From Negativibacillus sp. (GTDB taxonomy: Bacteria; Bacillota; Clostridia; Oscillospirales; Ruminococcaceae), in assembly GCA_020024325.1 (NCBI GenBank), contig JAHHTY010000054.1:1-13958 (forward strand): DNA of 13,958 nucleotides, written 5' to 3'. The number at the start of each line of letters is the position of its first letter. Within the stretch, counting starts at the first letter, position 1. This document shows positions 13,750 to 13,958 of the stretch, piece after piece. Below the pieces are notes generated by a model, which ran no database searches, was not told the origin of the DNA, and was given only the letters and a program-made list of their open reading frames with translations. Made by a program: the position numbers and the translations under genes.

Positions 13750-13958
13750 ATGAACAAAAAAGTAGTTACCCTCGCAGTAGCTGCAATGCTGACAATCGGT
13801 TCTTCTGTCAGCATCAATGCTGCTTGCTTAAATGGTTCTACCGACAGAGACAACGGTTCTACACTGCACGGTTCTACCGACAGAAACACTGGTTCTACTC
13901 TCAACGGTGCTGTTAACAGAGTAAACGGTTCCACCCTGAACGGTTCTGCTAACAGAAA
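13750..13958 (+). CDS. Exported Gly/Ser/Thr 12-residue repeat protein, cut by the window end
   Basis: Only the first 69 codons are present; no stop is seen. Residues 1-24 form a signal peptide (MNKKVVTLAVAAMLTIGSSVSINA). The following AC (C26) is not a good lipobox, since Asn stands at -3, so lipidation is doubtful. From residue 27 the protein is built of 12-residue units of the form L-N-G-S-T-D-R-x-N-G-S-T, with GS pairs alternately 7 and 5 residues apart. Codons favour C- or T-ending forms (ATC, AAC, ACC, GGT, TCT) more than the neighbouring A-ending style. This fits a highly expressed structural protein, an inference. The regular polar 12-mer could form a beta-solenoid or a disordered wall spacer. 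I recognise no family. Confidence 0.78.
   Translation, partial: MNKKVVTLAVAAMLTIGSSVSINAACLNGSTDRDNGSTLHGSTDRNTGSTLNGAVNRVNGSTLNGSANR
13834..13958 (+). repeat. Tandem imperfect 36-bp coding repeats
   Basis: Units start at 13834, 13870, 13906 and 13942 (the last cut by the window end). Each opens with GGT TCT/GCT and carries a second GGT TCT/TCC AC(A/T/C) 21 nt later. The first two units are the closest; the third differs at several first and second codon positions. The array is continuous and in frame, with no spacers. Confidence 0.85.

Noticed and set aside
13650..13934. Minus-strand open frame with repeated VEP motifs
   Set aside because: It is the mirror of the GGTTCT repeats on the plus strand; it spans the plus-strand promoter and ribosome binding site, and has no good ribosome binding site of its own.
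13834..13958. Regularly spaced 36-bp repeats resembling a CRISPR array
   Set aside because: The units are contiguous with no spacers, vary between copies, stay in frame and follow a signal peptide, so they are coding repeats.

Overview
The window looks like chromosomal DNA from a low-GC, endospore-forming member of the Clostridia. This is inferred from four things: both dipicolinate synthase genes are present, the small-protein and RNA-modification genes have Firmicutes-type relatives, Shine-Dalgarno sites are strong, and GTG/TTG starts are used. An Oscillospirales-like gut or rumen organism would fit, but I cannot place it to genus. I see no rRNA, tRNA, CRISPR array, insertion sequence or phage gene.

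Left part (1-5355, all on the minus strand). Two transcription units read leftwards. The first encodes a 115-residue membrane-anchored protein of unknown function followed by the helicase RecD2. The second has a near-consensus sigma-A promoter at 2700-2728 and encodes an MreB-family actin, a YabB/TrmN6-type tRNA methyltransferase and the 16S rRNA methyltransferase RsmI. MreB and YabB are only 2 nt apart.

Middle (5470-9604). A plus-strand gene for a secreted protein with an unusual 11-residue-periodic (hendecad) helical tail converges on a D-Ala-D-Ala carboxypeptidase gene, with a 16-bp bidirectional terminator between them. To the right is dpaA-dpaB (dipicolinate synthase, the spore-core dipicolinic acid enzyme), ended by a perfect 21-bp hairpin. 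Sequences upstream of the carboxypeptidase and of dpaA match sigma-E and sigma-K mother-cell promoters respectively. This block therefore reads as a small sporulation island: cortex peptidoglycan trimming plus DPA synthesis.

Right part (9641-13958). rlmD, a 4Fe-4S 23S rRNA uracil methyltransferase with a long basic N-terminal extension, diverges from dpaA. It converges on a 96-residue secreted protein ending in an NPDTG sortase-type signal, which lies downstream of metY (O-acetylhomoserine sulfhydrylase). metY diverges from two plus-strand genes for exported proteins, each with its own near-consensus TTGATT-17 nt sigma-A promoter. The second is cut by the window end after 69 codons and consists of a signal peptide followed by 12-residue Gly-Ser-Thr repeats.

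Most of the window is housekeeping and sporulation genes. I do not see a multi-gene defence or mobile system. The least explained parts are the orphan surface or exported proteins: the hendecad protein, the NPDTG protein, the 151-residue protein and the truncated repeat protein.
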